From: DASZHJ01 sp035604335
GTDB taxonomy: Bacteria; Pseudomonadota; Alphaproteobacteria; ATCC43930; CGMCC-115725
Assembly (NCBI GenBank): GCA_035604335.1
Contig: DATNIT010000044.1
Span: 1-38,511, forward strand
DNA length: 38,511 nt
Direction: 5' to 3'
Of the stretch, positions 7,874 to 16,253 are shown piece after piece; the stretch's first letter is position 1; the number at the start of each line of letters is the position of its first letter. The translations under genes and the position numbers were made by a program. Below the pieces are notes generated by a model. The model searched no databases, was not told the DNA's origin, and was given only the letters and a program-made list of their open reading frames with translations.

Positions 7874-9367
7874 TCACTCGCCCCGTCGGTTGAGACCCGC
7901 GGCCTTGGCGACCATCTCCTTCAGGGCCGCGCGCACGATCTTGCCGGCGGCGTTGCGCGGAATGGCTTGCAAGATCACGACGCGAAAAGAACCCAGCTGC
8001 TGGTGCATAAAGGCTTGCTCGAGGCGGGCCAGGAGCTCGCGATGGTCGTGCCGCACACCCGCGAGCGCGACATAAACCTCCTCGATGCCTTCCCGATTGC
8101 CGAACGTGCAGATCCCGACATCGCCGACGTCCGCGTGCCGCATCACGAGCGCCTCGAGATCATCCGGCCGAACCTTCGCCCCGCCGATGTTGAGGAGCTC
8201 GTCGCCGCGCCCGACAACCATGAGGCGCCGCGGGCCGTCGAGGATGGCCCTGTCCCCCGGATAGAACCAGCCGTTCCTGAAATGGCGGCGCGTCAATTCC
8301 TCGGGCTCGCCCAGATAGCCCTCGACCATGGCCTCGGTCCTGATCCGAAGCAGGCCCGGCTCTCCGCGCGGGACGAGCCGGTTGCTCTCATCGATCGTCT
8401 CCACCTCGACGCCCGGCGACACCTCCGAAAACTTGTCGCGGCGCGTTGCTTGCCTGCGGCTGACGCCGCCGACCTCGTTGCAGCCGAAGACGTCCGTGAC
8501 CTCGGTCGCAAGATGCTCGAGCGCCCGCGCGCTGAGCTCGTCGGACAAGGCGGAGCCGAGCGTCACGATCGTGAGCCGCGCGGGCTTGACGAGATCGCGA
8601 GGCAAGTCGTCCAGGACCCGCTTCAGCATGATCGGCTGCAGCATCACATGGGTGATGCCGTGGCGTGCGATCGCCCGCGCGGCGCCGGCGCCGCCCTCGA
8701 AGGGTTCCGTGACCACGGTACCGCCGGCCCGAAGGCACGCGGTGGCGGCGCCGTACATGGGACCGGCCGAAAACGGCAAGGTAAGCAGATAGCGGGACTG
8801 CGGCGTGAATTGGTACTGCCACGCATAGCCCGCGATACGCGGCTCGTTCATGCCTCGGGTGACGACCAGGCGCTTGGGGCGGCCGGTGGTGCCGGAGCTG
8901 CGCAGGATGCGCACGGGATCGCCGGCTGCCCAGTCCGCGTAGATCGGGCCGCCGTCATGCGAGCGCGCCAGCGTATCTGCCACCCATGCGGGCGCGATCG
9001 AGCGGTGACGGGCGGCACCCTGGAGGGGGAAATGCTCTTCGGAAAGCACGAGATCGGCCCCGGCAAGGAGCTCTCCGCAATCCGCCAGACCCTCGCCGCT
9101 GTGGTAGGACGCCGTCGCGACGTTGAGCCGCTCGAAGGCCAAGAGCAGCACCCAGTGGAGATAGAAATCGTCGCAGCCGACCGCGACGGCGCTCCCGCGC
9201 GGCAGTCCGAATTCGCGGAGCGCGGACGCGAATTTGCCGATGTCCCGGCAGAGCTCGGCATAAGAGATCGCGCGGCCGCGGTTGACGAGCGCCACGCCGT
9301 CGGGCCGCTCCGCGGCGTGGAAGGCGACATGATCGCCGGTGGTCGCGCGAGCCGGTAGGTCGGTCAT
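7874..9367 (-). CDS. AMP-forming acyl ligase (ANL superfamily, AMP-binding)
   Basis: 497 residues, with N-terminal and C-terminal ANL domains. The adenylation P-loop is R-S-S-G-T-T-G-R-P-K at 156-165. Further signatures are F-G-C-N-E-V-G-G (core motif), W-F-Y-P-G-D-R-A-I (ribose-binding Asp), and I-P-R-N-A-A-G-K-I near the C-terminus with the adenylation lysine. It should activate a carboxylic acid as acyl-AMP and pass it to CoA, a carrier protein or an amine. The start overlaps the stop of the upstream TPR-glycosyltransferase by 4 nt (ATGA), so translation is coupled. Its place among glycosyltransferases suggests that it activates an acyl or amino-acyl group for decorating a sugar, but this is inference. 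No carrier protein gene is seen nearby. Acid specificity cannot be read. Confidence 0.85.
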   Translation of the reverse strand: MTDLPARATTGDHVAFHAAERPDGVALVNRGRAISYAELCRDIGKFASALREFGLPRGSAVAVGCDDFYLHWVLLLAFERLNVATASYHSGEGLADCGELLAGADLVLSEEHFPLQGAARHRSIAPAWVADTLARSHDGGPIYADWAAGDPVRILRSSGTTGRPKRLVVTRGMNEPRIAGYAWQYQFTPQSRYLLTLPFSAGPMYGAATACLRAGGTVVTEPFEGGAGAARAIARHGITHVMLQPIMLKRVLDDLPRDLVKPARLTIVTLGSALSDELSARALEHLATEVTDVFGCNEVGGVSRRQATRRDKFSEVSPGVEVETIDESNRLVPRGEPGLLRIRTEAMVEGYLGEPEELTRRHFRNGWFYPGDRAILDGPRRLMVVGRGDELLNIGGAKVRPDDLEALVMRHADVGDVGICTFGNREGIEEVYVALAGVRHDHRELLARLEQAFMHQQLGSFRVVILQAIPRNAAGKIVRAALKEMVAKAAGLNRRGE

Positions 9368-10779
9368 GGACGTTCACGCGGTTGCGCCGCCATCTCCGCG
9401 ATCGCGGCGCGCACGCGCTCCATGACGCCGGCCCAATCGCCCGGCGTGCTCTGCCGGAAAAGCCGAAGGGTCGAGTACCACGGAGTATCGTCGCGCCCTC
9501 GCATCCAGCGCCAGTCCGGCTGCGCTGGGAGCAGGACGAACGTCGGCCGGCCGAGCGCGCCCGCCAAATGCACGGGCGCGCTGTCGATGCTGACGATGAC
9601 GTCGAGAGCCATGATGGCCGCCGCGAGATCGGCGAAATCGGCGATCCCGGGATCGAGATCCCGCACGAAGGCGTCGAAACCGAGCGCGCGCAGGTCGGCG
9701 GCACGCGCGCCTTTCTGGAGGCTATAGAGCGCGACGCCCTCGAGATCCGTCAAAGCGAAGAACTGCTCGAGGGGCATCGAGCGGTTGGCGTCGTTTGTGT
9801 GCTTTGGATTGCCCGCCCAGGCGATGCCAACGGCGAGCCTGGTATCCGGGGCGCGCGGCACCGGCGGGCCGGCGACGCTCGCGGGCGGCGCGAGATACGG
9901 TATGGCGCGGGGAATGGTCTCGAGCGTGATGCCCAGCCGATGCGCCAGCGAGAGGATGGGCACGTGGAAATCGACCACGCCCGGCATCGGCGCGCCATGC
10001 ACCAGGTTCTCGGCGATTCCCGGAAAGCCCGTCATCAATCGCATCATCTCGGGCGGGCAGGAGAACAGCACGCGGGCGCCCATCGCCGCGAGCCTGGGCA
10101 TGAAGCGGATGAATTGGAGCGCGTCGCCGAAGCCCTGTTCCGTGTGCACGAGAATGGTCCGCCCCACCAGGCTCTCCCCTTGCCAAGGCGGCATGGTGAA
10201 ATGACCGATCCGGGTCTGCGGGCGCTGGAAGCGGATCTCGTAGCCGGCGAAGCCGCGCGTGAAGTCGCCCCCGCGGAGTTGCGCCAAGGCTCGGGTCCAC
10301 CGCATCTCCACGCTGTCCGGCTGCTTCTCGATGGCGCGATCGAAGTAGGCGAGGGCGTGCTCACCGTCGCCGAGGTCTTCCAGAAGTAGGGCAAAGCGGA
10401 AGAGTACCGCCGCGGAGTCCGGGTCCAGCTCGAGCGCGCGGCCGAGCGTCAGGGCCGCCTCGTCGAAACGGCCGAGCAGGCGCAGGTAATTTCCAAGGTT
10501 GGCGAAGACGGTCGCCGAGCGCGGCGCCAAGCGCGCCGCGCGTCGGAGGCACGCCACGGCGGCCAGCAGCTGCTGCTGGCCGGCAAGCAGGTTCGCAAGG
10601 TTGTTGTAGGCGTCGCCGGAGTATGGATCGAGCTCGATGATGCGGCGATAGAGCTTGATCGCGCCCGCGATGTCGCCGGCTTTCTGGCGCGCTACGGCGG
10701 CGATGAACGCGCTTTGCAGGTCCGACGGCACACCGCCGGCACCTTCCGTCGGCGGCGCGGGAGCGGCGTTCTCGTTCAT
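9364..10779 (-). CDS. TPR-glycosyltransferase (GT9/FlmG-like), shortest paralogue
   Basis: 471 residues: TPR repeats at about 25-190, a linker, then a GT-B domain of the heptosyltransferase (GT9)-like kind. Signatures are E-Q-G-F-G-D-A-L-Q-F at about 214-223 and V-S-I-D-S-A-P-V-H-L-A-G at about 395-406, followed by P-D-W-R-W-M-x-G-R-D-D-T-P-W-Y-S-T-L-R-L-F-R-Q, a block shared by all four paralogues here. In GT9 enzymes the D-S/T-x-x-x-H-L-A segment lines the nucleotide-sugar site. TPR-plus-GT proteins such as Caulobacter FlmG glycosylate proteins, with the TPR part choosing the target. It has fewer TPRs than its paralogues. It is tightly packed: 18 bp after the TPR-sulfotransferase gene and 4-nt overlap with the ligase. 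No flagellin gene is present. Confidence 0.85.
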   Translation of the reverse strand: MNENAAPAPPTEGAGGVPSDLQSAFIAAVARQKAGDIAGAIKLYRRIIELDPYSGDAYNNLANLLAGQQQLLAAVACLRRAARLAPRSATVFANLGNYLRLLGRFDEAALTLGRALELDPDSAAVLFRFALLLEDLGDGEHALAYFDRAIEKQPDSVEMRWTRALAQLRGGDFTRGFAGYEIRFQRPQTRIGHFTMPPWQGESLVGRTILVHTEQGFGDALQFIRFMPRLAAMGARVLFSCPPEMMRLMTGFPGIAENLVHGAPMPGVVDFHVPILSLAHRLGITLETIPRAIPYLAPPASVAGPPVPRAPDTRLAVGIAWAGNPKHTNDANRSMPLEQFFALTDLEGVALYSLQKGARAADLRALGFDAFVRDLDPGIADFADLAAAIMALDVIVSIDSAPVHLAGALGRPTFVLLPAQPDWRWMRGRDDTPWYSTLRLFRQSTPGDWAGVMERVRAAIAEMAAQPRERP

Positions 10780-10797
10780 CCCGAGATCGGCCGCCGA

Positions 10798-12936
10798 TCA
10801 GGCCGGCTGCTCGATCGGCAGCTCCTTGAGCAGCGGCTCCAGCTGATCCTTGTACGGGAGCCAGCGACCGACCGAGCTGTTGTAGATCGGGCGGCGCACC
10901 TGGAGCGCGCTCGCAGTCTTGACCGGCCGCTTGTTCTCGTGAAACGCGAGACAGGCCTCATCCCACTCGAGGCCGCAATGCGCGACGATGCGGCGGGCTT
11001 GGTTCTCGAAGTCGTCCACGACTTCCTCGTACTGCACGTCAAGCATGACGCCCGGGGGCAACACCTGCCGCCAGTGCGCCATCAGCTCGGTGTACTTGCG
11101 ACAGTAGCGGCCGAGCTCGCCCAGGTCGTAGGAGAAGTTCTGGGCGCCGGAAAACAGCTTCGAGAAGCACGAGAGGCAGGTGTCCACGGGATTGCGCATG
11201 GTGTGGATGATACGCGCGTTCGGCAGCGCCAGGTGTATGAGCCCAACATAGAAGAAGCTCGACGGCATCTTGTTGGTGATGCGCGGCGCGCTCTGGGAGT
11301 ACTCCCTGAGGCGCCGGAGGTATTGCGCGCCCATGCTGCGGAGATGCTCGGCCCCGAACGAGGGCAGAAATTCCGGGTACGGGAACAGCGCGCCGTCCGG
11401 CCCGTGGACCGATTTCACGACCTTGTCGAAGTCCCTGAGCTCGCCCGCGCCGAACACTTTGGGGTGGCTGGCGAGCACTTGCTCGACGAGCGTGCTGCCG
11501 GAGCGTGGCATGCCCAGGATGAAGAGCGGGACATCCGAGGGATCGCCGAGACCCGCTTTGCCGCGCATGAGCTCCGGCGACACCACCTCGCGGATGCGGT
11601 CGAATAGCCAGAGCGTCTCCCGCTCCTCGTAGGTAATCTGCTTCCGCTTGAACGCGCAGCCTTGCAGCATGTGCTCGAAGGACTCGCGATGGCGCTTGAG
11701 ATCGCCATAGGCCTTGCTGAGCGAGAAGTGGAGCTGCATCTGGTCGTCCTCGGAGAGCGACGGCATGTCCTTGGCGAGCTCCTCCATCGCCAGAAGATCG
11801 GGGTCGTCCCCGGATTTGAACGGCTTGGCGTCCACCAGGTTGATGAACACCGCGGTCGCCGTCGGCTCGAGCCGGCGGGCGGTGTAATAGCACTCCATCG
11901 CCTCCTCGACTTTGCCGAGTTCCTTGAGAGCGTTGCCGAGGTTGTTGTGGGCGTCCACCATGTCGGGCTTATTGGCGATCGCCTCACGAAAGCACGTCAC
12001 GGCCTGCTCCGGCTTGGCGTCGTCGAGCAGAATTCGCCCCATGAGATTGAGCGCATCCGCATCTTGCGGGGTGAGAGCGAGCGCCCGCCTTACCGCCGCC
12101 TCGGCCTCCTCGGTGCGTTCGAGCTCGCGCAAATTGGAGGCGAGATACATGTACGTGCGCCCGCTCCTGGGATCGAGGGCCAAGGAGCGCTGCAGGAGCC
12201 CGATTGCCTCCTCGTGGCGGTCGAGCTCCATCAACGCGAGCGCGAGGTTGTTGAGCGTGGCCGGGTCGTCCGGCTTGAGCGCCAGCGCCTTGAGATAGAC
12301 CGCTTCGCTCTCGGCGGCCTTCTTCTGGTCCCGCAGTGTCGTGCCCAGATTGTTATAGGCTTCGGCGTAACTGGGCTTGAGCTCGATCGCTCGGTTGTAG
12401 GCGACAACGGCCTCATCGAGCCGCTTTTGAGTGCGCAGGACGTTGCCGAGATTGCTGTGTGCCTCCGCGAAGCCGGGATCCAAGGCCAGAGCGCGGCGGT
12501 AGCACTGCTCGGCGGACGCAAAATCCTCGCTGTCGAAGTAGGCGATGCCGAGGTTGTTCAGCGCGGCCGGATGGTTGGGATCGAGCTCGATCGCCCTGCG
12601 GCCTGCGGCAATGGCATCCTGGAACCGACCGCTGAGCCGGAGCATCTCGCCGAGATTGGTGTGGTAGAGCGCAACGTCTCCCCGGGCCGCGACCGCCTGC
12701 TGCAGCAGCTCGATCCCGCCTCTCGCGTTGCCGGACTGATGCGCGATGATCCCAAGCAGATGCAGCGCCGGCGCGTTCTTGGGGAAGGATTGGAGGACTT
12801 GGCGACACAGTCCTTCGGCTTCCGCGAGCCGACCGACGTCGCGATACTGCTCCGCCTGGGCGACAACCTCGCGCACGCTCATGAATTTCTGGCCGGCCGC
12901 CGCTCCGGCTTGCTCGCCACCCATCACGCCGACCAT
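10798..12936 (-). CDS. TPR-sulfotransferase fusion
   Basis: 712 residues. Residues about 20-400 are ten or so TPR units (A-L-N-N-L-G-I-A-Y type helices). Residues about 465-705 form a sulfotransferase domain with PAPS loop L-F-I-L-G-M-P-R-S-G-S-T-L-V-E-Q and a downstream R-I-I-H-T-M-R-N-P-V-D-T-C-L-S-C 3'-phosphate motif. TPR-sulfotransferase fusions are known in proteobacteria, but their acceptors are mostly undefined. The first 220 residues align collinearly with the N-termini of the TPR-glycosyltransferases at 12988 and 14636, so one scaffold carries different catalytic domains. The start at 12936 is supported by a GGGGG run 5 nt upstream; M5 or M19 are alternatives. It lies 51 bp downstream of the TPR-glycosyltransferase gene at 12988. 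It is probably cytosolic. Confidence 0.87.
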   Translation of the reverse strand: MVGVMGGEQAGAAAGQKFMSVREVVAQAEQYRDVGRLAEAEGLCRQVLQSFPKNAPALHLLGIIAHQSGNARGGIELLQQAVAARGDVALYHTNLGEMLRLSGRFQDAIAAGRRAIELDPNHPAALNNLGIAYFDSEDFASAEQCYRRALALDPGFAEAHSNLGNVLRTQKRLDEAVVAYNRAIELKPSYAEAYNNLGTTLRDQKKAAESEAVYLKALALKPDDPATLNNLALALMELDRHEEAIGLLQRSLALDPRSGRTYMYLASNLRELERTEEAEAAVRRALALTPQDADALNLMGRILLDDAKPEQAVTCFREAIANKPDMVDAHNNLGNALKELGKVEEAMECYYTARRLEPTATAVFINLVDAKPFKSGDDPDLLAMEELAKDMPSLSEDDQMQLHFSLSKAYGDLKRHRESFEHMLQGCAFKRKQITYEERETLWLFDRIREVVSPELMRGKAGLGDPSDVPLFILGMPRSGSTLVEQVLASHPKVFGAGELRDFDKVVKSVHGPDGALFPYPEFLPSFGAEHLRSMGAQYLRRLREYSQSAPRITNKMPSSFFYVGLIHLALPNARIIHTMRNPVDTCLSCFSKLFSGAQNFSYDLGELGRYCRKYTELMAHWRQVLPPGVMLDVQYEEVVDDFENQARRIVAHCGLEWDEACLAFHENKRPVKTASALQVRRPIYNSSVGRWLPYKDQLEPLLKELPIEQPA

Positions 12937-12987
12937 GGAACCCCCACTTCAAGATCCCCGCCGCAAAGCCGGATTATTCTCGGCCGC

Positions 12988-14619
12988 TCATCCCGCCGCC
13001 AGCCGCAAGTACGGCATGAGCCGGCTCCGATCGCCGCCCAGCACCGCCCGAAGTTCTGCAGCAACCCGCTCGATCACGCCACCCCAATCCTCGGCGGTGC
13101 GCTGCCGAAACAGGCGCATGGTGGGGTACCACGGATTGTCCTCGCGCTCCAACATCCAGCGCCAATCCGGCACCACCGACAGCAGGACCCAGACGGGTTT
13201 TCCCATGGCGCCGGCGAGATGCGCCACCGAGGTGTCCACGGTCACGACGAGGTCGAGGTTGGCAATCGCGCCCGCGGTCTCGGAATAGTCAGACAGTTCC
13301 GGCGACAGATCGGGCACCGCGCCTTTCGAGCGTTGGGTGATCTCATTATGCCGCGCGCCGACCTGCAAGCTGAAGAACCGGGTCCCCTCGATGGCGAGCA
13401 GCGGAAGCAGCGCCTCGGCTGTGGTCGATCGGTACCGGTTGTTCAAGTGCTTCGGATTTCCCGTCCATACGACGCCGATCTTGAACTCCAGCCCGGTGCC
13501 GAGCCGCGTGGCCCATTTGGCGGCGATCTCGGGGCGGGCGTGTAAATAGGAAACCGGGTTCGGGACGGTACTCAAGCGGGTCTGGAAGCGATGGGGCAAG
13601 CTGAGGAGCGCGCAGTGACAGTCGTAACTCGGCAGTCCCGGACCGCTCGACACGTCGATGCCCGGCATGCTGTCCCCGATCAAACCGGCGACCGGCGCCG
13701 GGAGCCGCAGGAAGACATTGGCGCCGCGCTCCCTCAGCATGGGCAGATACCGGCAGAACTGCAGCGCGTCGCCGAAGCCCTGCTCGCCGTAAACGAGGAT
13801 CCGCACACCCGCGGGATTGCCGCCGTCCCACACGGGGCCGGGCGGCGCCACGTGGCGGGATTCGGCCATCAGCAGCCGCCATTCGTATTCCGGCCAGCCC
13901 TGCTCGAAATTCGCATGTAGAAGATAGAGTATGCCCACGCCCGCATGGGCATTGGCCTGCTGCGGATCGAGCGTCAACGCCCACCGGTAGCTCGATATCG
14001 CTTCCTCGAAACGGCCGGAAATGTGGAGCACGGAGCCGAGGTTCGCGGCCGCATCGGCGTAGCCGGGCTTGAGTTCCATGGCACGGTTGTATTCGGGAAT
14101 CGACGCCTCGAACTTGTGCTGCTGGCGCAGCGCATTGGCGAGATTGTTGTGCACCTCGGCGAAATTCGGATCGAGCGCCAGCGCCCGCCGGTAATACCGC
14201 TCTGAGGAAGCAAACTCCTCGCGATCGAAGTAAGCGATACCGAGATTGTTGAGCGCCGGCGGCAAATTGGGCTGCAGCTCCAGCGCGCGTTTCCCGGCGG
14301 CGATCGCCTCGTCGAGCCGTCCCGCTTGCCGGCACATCTCGCAGAGGTTGGAGTGGTACATGGGCACCGTCCCCTTGGCCTTGATGGCGCGTCTCACGTA
14401 GTCGATGGCCGCCACCAGATCGCCCTCCTGATGGCAGATGATACCCATCAGGTGCAGGCCTTCGGCGTGGTTCGGGCGCGCCTCCACGAGCTGGCGGCAC
14501 AGGTCGGCCGCCGCCGCCAAGTGCCCGCTCTGCTGGTATTGCCGAGCCATCGCGAAGACTTGCTCGACCGGCATGACCTGCTTGCCGCCGGGTATTCCGA
14601 TCTGTTCGCCGCTCGCCAT
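12988..14619 (-). CDS. TPR-glycosyltransferase (GT9/FlmG-like)
   Basis: 543 residues. TPR repeats cover about 18-260. The GT-B part holds Y-G-E-Q-G-F-G-D-A-L-Q-F at about 275-286, G-V-V-W-T-G-N-P-K-H at the second Rossmann fold, V-T-V-D-T-S-V-A-H-L-A-G at about 456-467, and the paralogue-wide P-D-W-R-W-M-x-R-x-D-N-P-W-Y-P-T-M-R-L block. The Q-V-G-A-R segment after the R-F-F-S-L strand also recurs in the 14636 paralogue. By analogy with FlmG and SPINDLY-like enzymes it would transfer a sugar to a protein chosen by the TPR surface; donor and target are not visible. It starts 16 bp after the stop of the gene at 14636, with a weak GGCGGA RBS. No signal peptide, so cytosolic. Confidence 0.87.
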   Translation of the reverse strand: MASGEQIGIPGGKQVMPVEQVFAMARQYQQSGHLAAAADLCRQLVEARPNHAEGLHLMGIICHQEGDLVAAIDYVRRAIKAKGTVPMYHSNLCEMCRQAGRLDEAIAAGKRALELQPNLPPALNNLGIAYFDREEFASSERYYRRALALDPNFAEVHNNLANALRQQHKFEASIPEYNRAMELKPGYADAAANLGSVLHISGRFEEAISSYRWALTLDPQQANAHAGVGILYLLHANFEQGWPEYEWRLLMAESRHVAPPGPVWDGGNPAGVRILVYGEQGFGDALQFCRYLPMLRERGANVFLRLPAPVAGLIGDSMPGIDVSSGPGLPSYDCHCALLSLPHRFQTRLSTVPNPVSYLHARPEIAAKWATRLGTGLEFKIGVVWTGNPKHLNNRYRSTTAEALLPLLAIEGTRFFSLQVGARHNEITQRSKGAVPDLSPELSDYSETAGAIANLDLVVTVDTSVAHLAGAMGKPVWVLLSVVPDWRWMLEREDNPWYPTMRLFRQRTAEDWGGVIERVAAELRAVLGGDRSRLMPYLRLAAG

Positions 14620-14635
14620 GAGTCCAGTCCGCCTG

Positions 14636-16153
14636 CTATCCCAAAATCCTACTCTCTGAGCCCGCGCGCACCGACGGCGTCAACCCGTCGCGACGGCCGT
14701 CCACCACCGACCGCAACTCCATGCCGACCCGATGCACCACATCGTCCCAGGCGCCCCGCGCGGGTTGGCGGAAGAGCCGCATGGTCGGGTACCACGGGTT
14801 GGTCTCCCGGTCGAGCATCCATCGCCAGTCCGGCATGAAGGCCAGCATGACCCAGACCGGCCGCGCGAGCGCGCCCGCGAGGTGCGGCACCGCCGTATCG
14901 GTCGAAATCACGAGATCCAGCGCCAGGATGGCGCCCGCGGTCTCGGTGAAATCCGTGAGATCCGGAGAGAGGTCGGTGATCCCCTGCGGAAGCCGGCCGA
15001 GCTCCGCCGCGGGCTTGCCAACCTGCAGCGAGAACCAGCGGACGCCCTGAGCGCCGAAGAGCGGCGCCAGGCGCTCGGCCGCGATGGCGCGCCGCGCATT
15101 GTGCAGATACTTGAGCGCCCCCGACCAGACGAGACCCACCTTCAGCTCGCCGTTGCCGGCGAGCCGCTCGCGCCACCGCTCGGTAACCCGAGGATCGATC
15201 GAGAGATAAGGCACCCCGGCAGGCATGGTCTCCAGCGTCGTGCCGAACAGGCGCGGCAGGCTCATCAGCGGACACCAAAGATCGGGCCGCGGCCGCGGCG
15301 CCTCGAGGGCGACGACCTCGGCGCCCGGCACCAGTCGCTGCGCCAGCGCGACCAGCGGCCGATGCACGGCGAGCGCGAGCTTCCCGCCGCGCGCGCCGAC
15401 CGCGGGCAGGTAGCGCAGGAACTGGATCGCGTCCCCATGTCCCTCCTCGGCCATGACGAGCAGGGTCTTGCCCGCGAAGCTCTCGCCCTGCCATTCCGGC
15501 GCAGGCGCGCGCTCATGCTCTCGTCCCGGACGGCGGCGCCGCCATTCGAATTCTCGCCAGCCATTCTCGAAGTCGCCGCTGAGGAGCAAGGTCATGGCGA
15601 GGTTGTTGTGCGCATCGACGTAGTCGGGCTTGAGAGCGATGGCGCGCCGGTACGACGCCAGCGCCTCTGCCGGCGCCCCCAGCGCCAGGACGGCGTTTCC
15701 GAGATTGCTATGAGCCTCGGCCCAGTTGGGCCGCAGCTCGATGGCGCGCCGATAGCACTCAGTCGCCTGGTCGTACTCCTCGCGATCGTAATGGGCGATT
15801 CCCAGGTTGTTGAGGGCATGGACATTGCGGGGCTCCAACGCCAGCGCGAGTCCGGCCTCGGAGATCGCGTCATCGAGCCGTCCCGCTTGGCGACACATCT
15901 CGCCGAGGTTGGCGCGGTAAAGCGCCACCCCGCCGTTCGCCGCGACCGCGCGTCTCAGCGCATCGATCGCCTCCGGCAGATCGCCCCTTTGGTGCAGCAC
16001 GACGCCCAGGAGATGGAGCGCGGGCGCGTGCGCGGGATGCGCCTGCAGCACCTGCCGGCACAACCCCTCCGCACCCAGCAAATCGCCGCTGACGCGGCGC
16101 TGCTCCGCCAGCGCCACCGCCTCCTCGAGCGATATCCACCGTTGCTCCGTCAT
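14636..16153 (-). CDS. TPR-glycosyltransferase (GT9/FlmG-like), first gene of the leftward set
   Basis: 505 residues from ATG at 16153. The frame stays open to 16483, but that extension is antisense to the small repeat-protein gene, and MTEQRWISLEEAVALAEQ aligns with the paralogues' start. TPR units at about 8-215; GT-B signatures E-E-G-H-G-D-A-I-Q-F at about 231-240 (His replaces the Phe/Leu of the paralogues) and S-T-D-T-A-V-P-H-L-A-G at about 414-424, then the P-D-W-R-W-M-L-D-R-E-T-N-P-W-Y block. It shares its N-terminal scaffold with 10798 and 12988. It diverges from 16254 across 100 bp, so it is probably the promoter-proximal gene of the leftward operon. Confidence 0.85.
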   Translation of the reverse strand: MTEQRWISLEEAVALAEQRRVSGDLLGAEGLCRQVLQAHPAHAPALHLLGVVLHQRGDLPEAIDALRRAVAANGGVALYRANLGEMCRQAGRLDDAISEAGLALALEPRNVHALNNLGIAHYDREEYDQATECYRRAIELRPNWAEAHSNLGNAVLALGAPAEALASYRRAIALKPDYVDAHNNLAMTLLLSGDFENGWREFEWRRRRPGREHERAPAPEWQGESFAGKTLLVMAEEGHGDAIQFLRYLPAVGARGGKLALAVHRPLVALAQRLVPGAEVVALEAPRPRPDLWCPLMSLPRLFGTTLETMPAGVPYLSIDPRVTERWRERLAGNGELKVGLVWSGALKYLHNARRAIAAERLAPLFGAQGVRWFSLQVGKPAAELGRLPQGITDLSPDLTDFTETAGAILALDLVISTDTAVPHLAGALARPVWVMLAFMPDWRWMLDRETNPWYPTMRLFRQPARGAWDDVVHRVGMELRSVVDGRRDGLTPSVRAGSESRILG

Positions 16154-16183
16154 CACCCGAATCCCGCCACCGGCGCGCACAGT

Positions 16184-16212
16184 GTGACAGCGCCCCCGCG
16201 AAGTGCTAGCCT
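16184..16212 (+). promoter_or_regulatory. Candidate sigma70-type promoter for the rightward set
   Basis: GTGACA (16184-16189) resembles the -35 hexamer TTGACA at five of six bases. A 17-nt spacer leads to TAGCCT (16207-16212) as a -10. Transcription would start near 16219, about 35 nt before the ATG at 16254. The leftward promoter must lie in the same 100-bp gap, but I see no clear hexamers for it. Prediction by eye only. Confidence 0.42.
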
Positions 16213-16253
16213 GAATTGTTATTCTGGAACATCGCTTTCGAGGATGGTTGCCC

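Noticed and set aside
11662..13545. 627-codon plus frame opposite the TPR-sulfotransferase and TPR-GT genes
   Set aside because: No recognisable domain; the minus frames have complete TPR and catalytic motifs.
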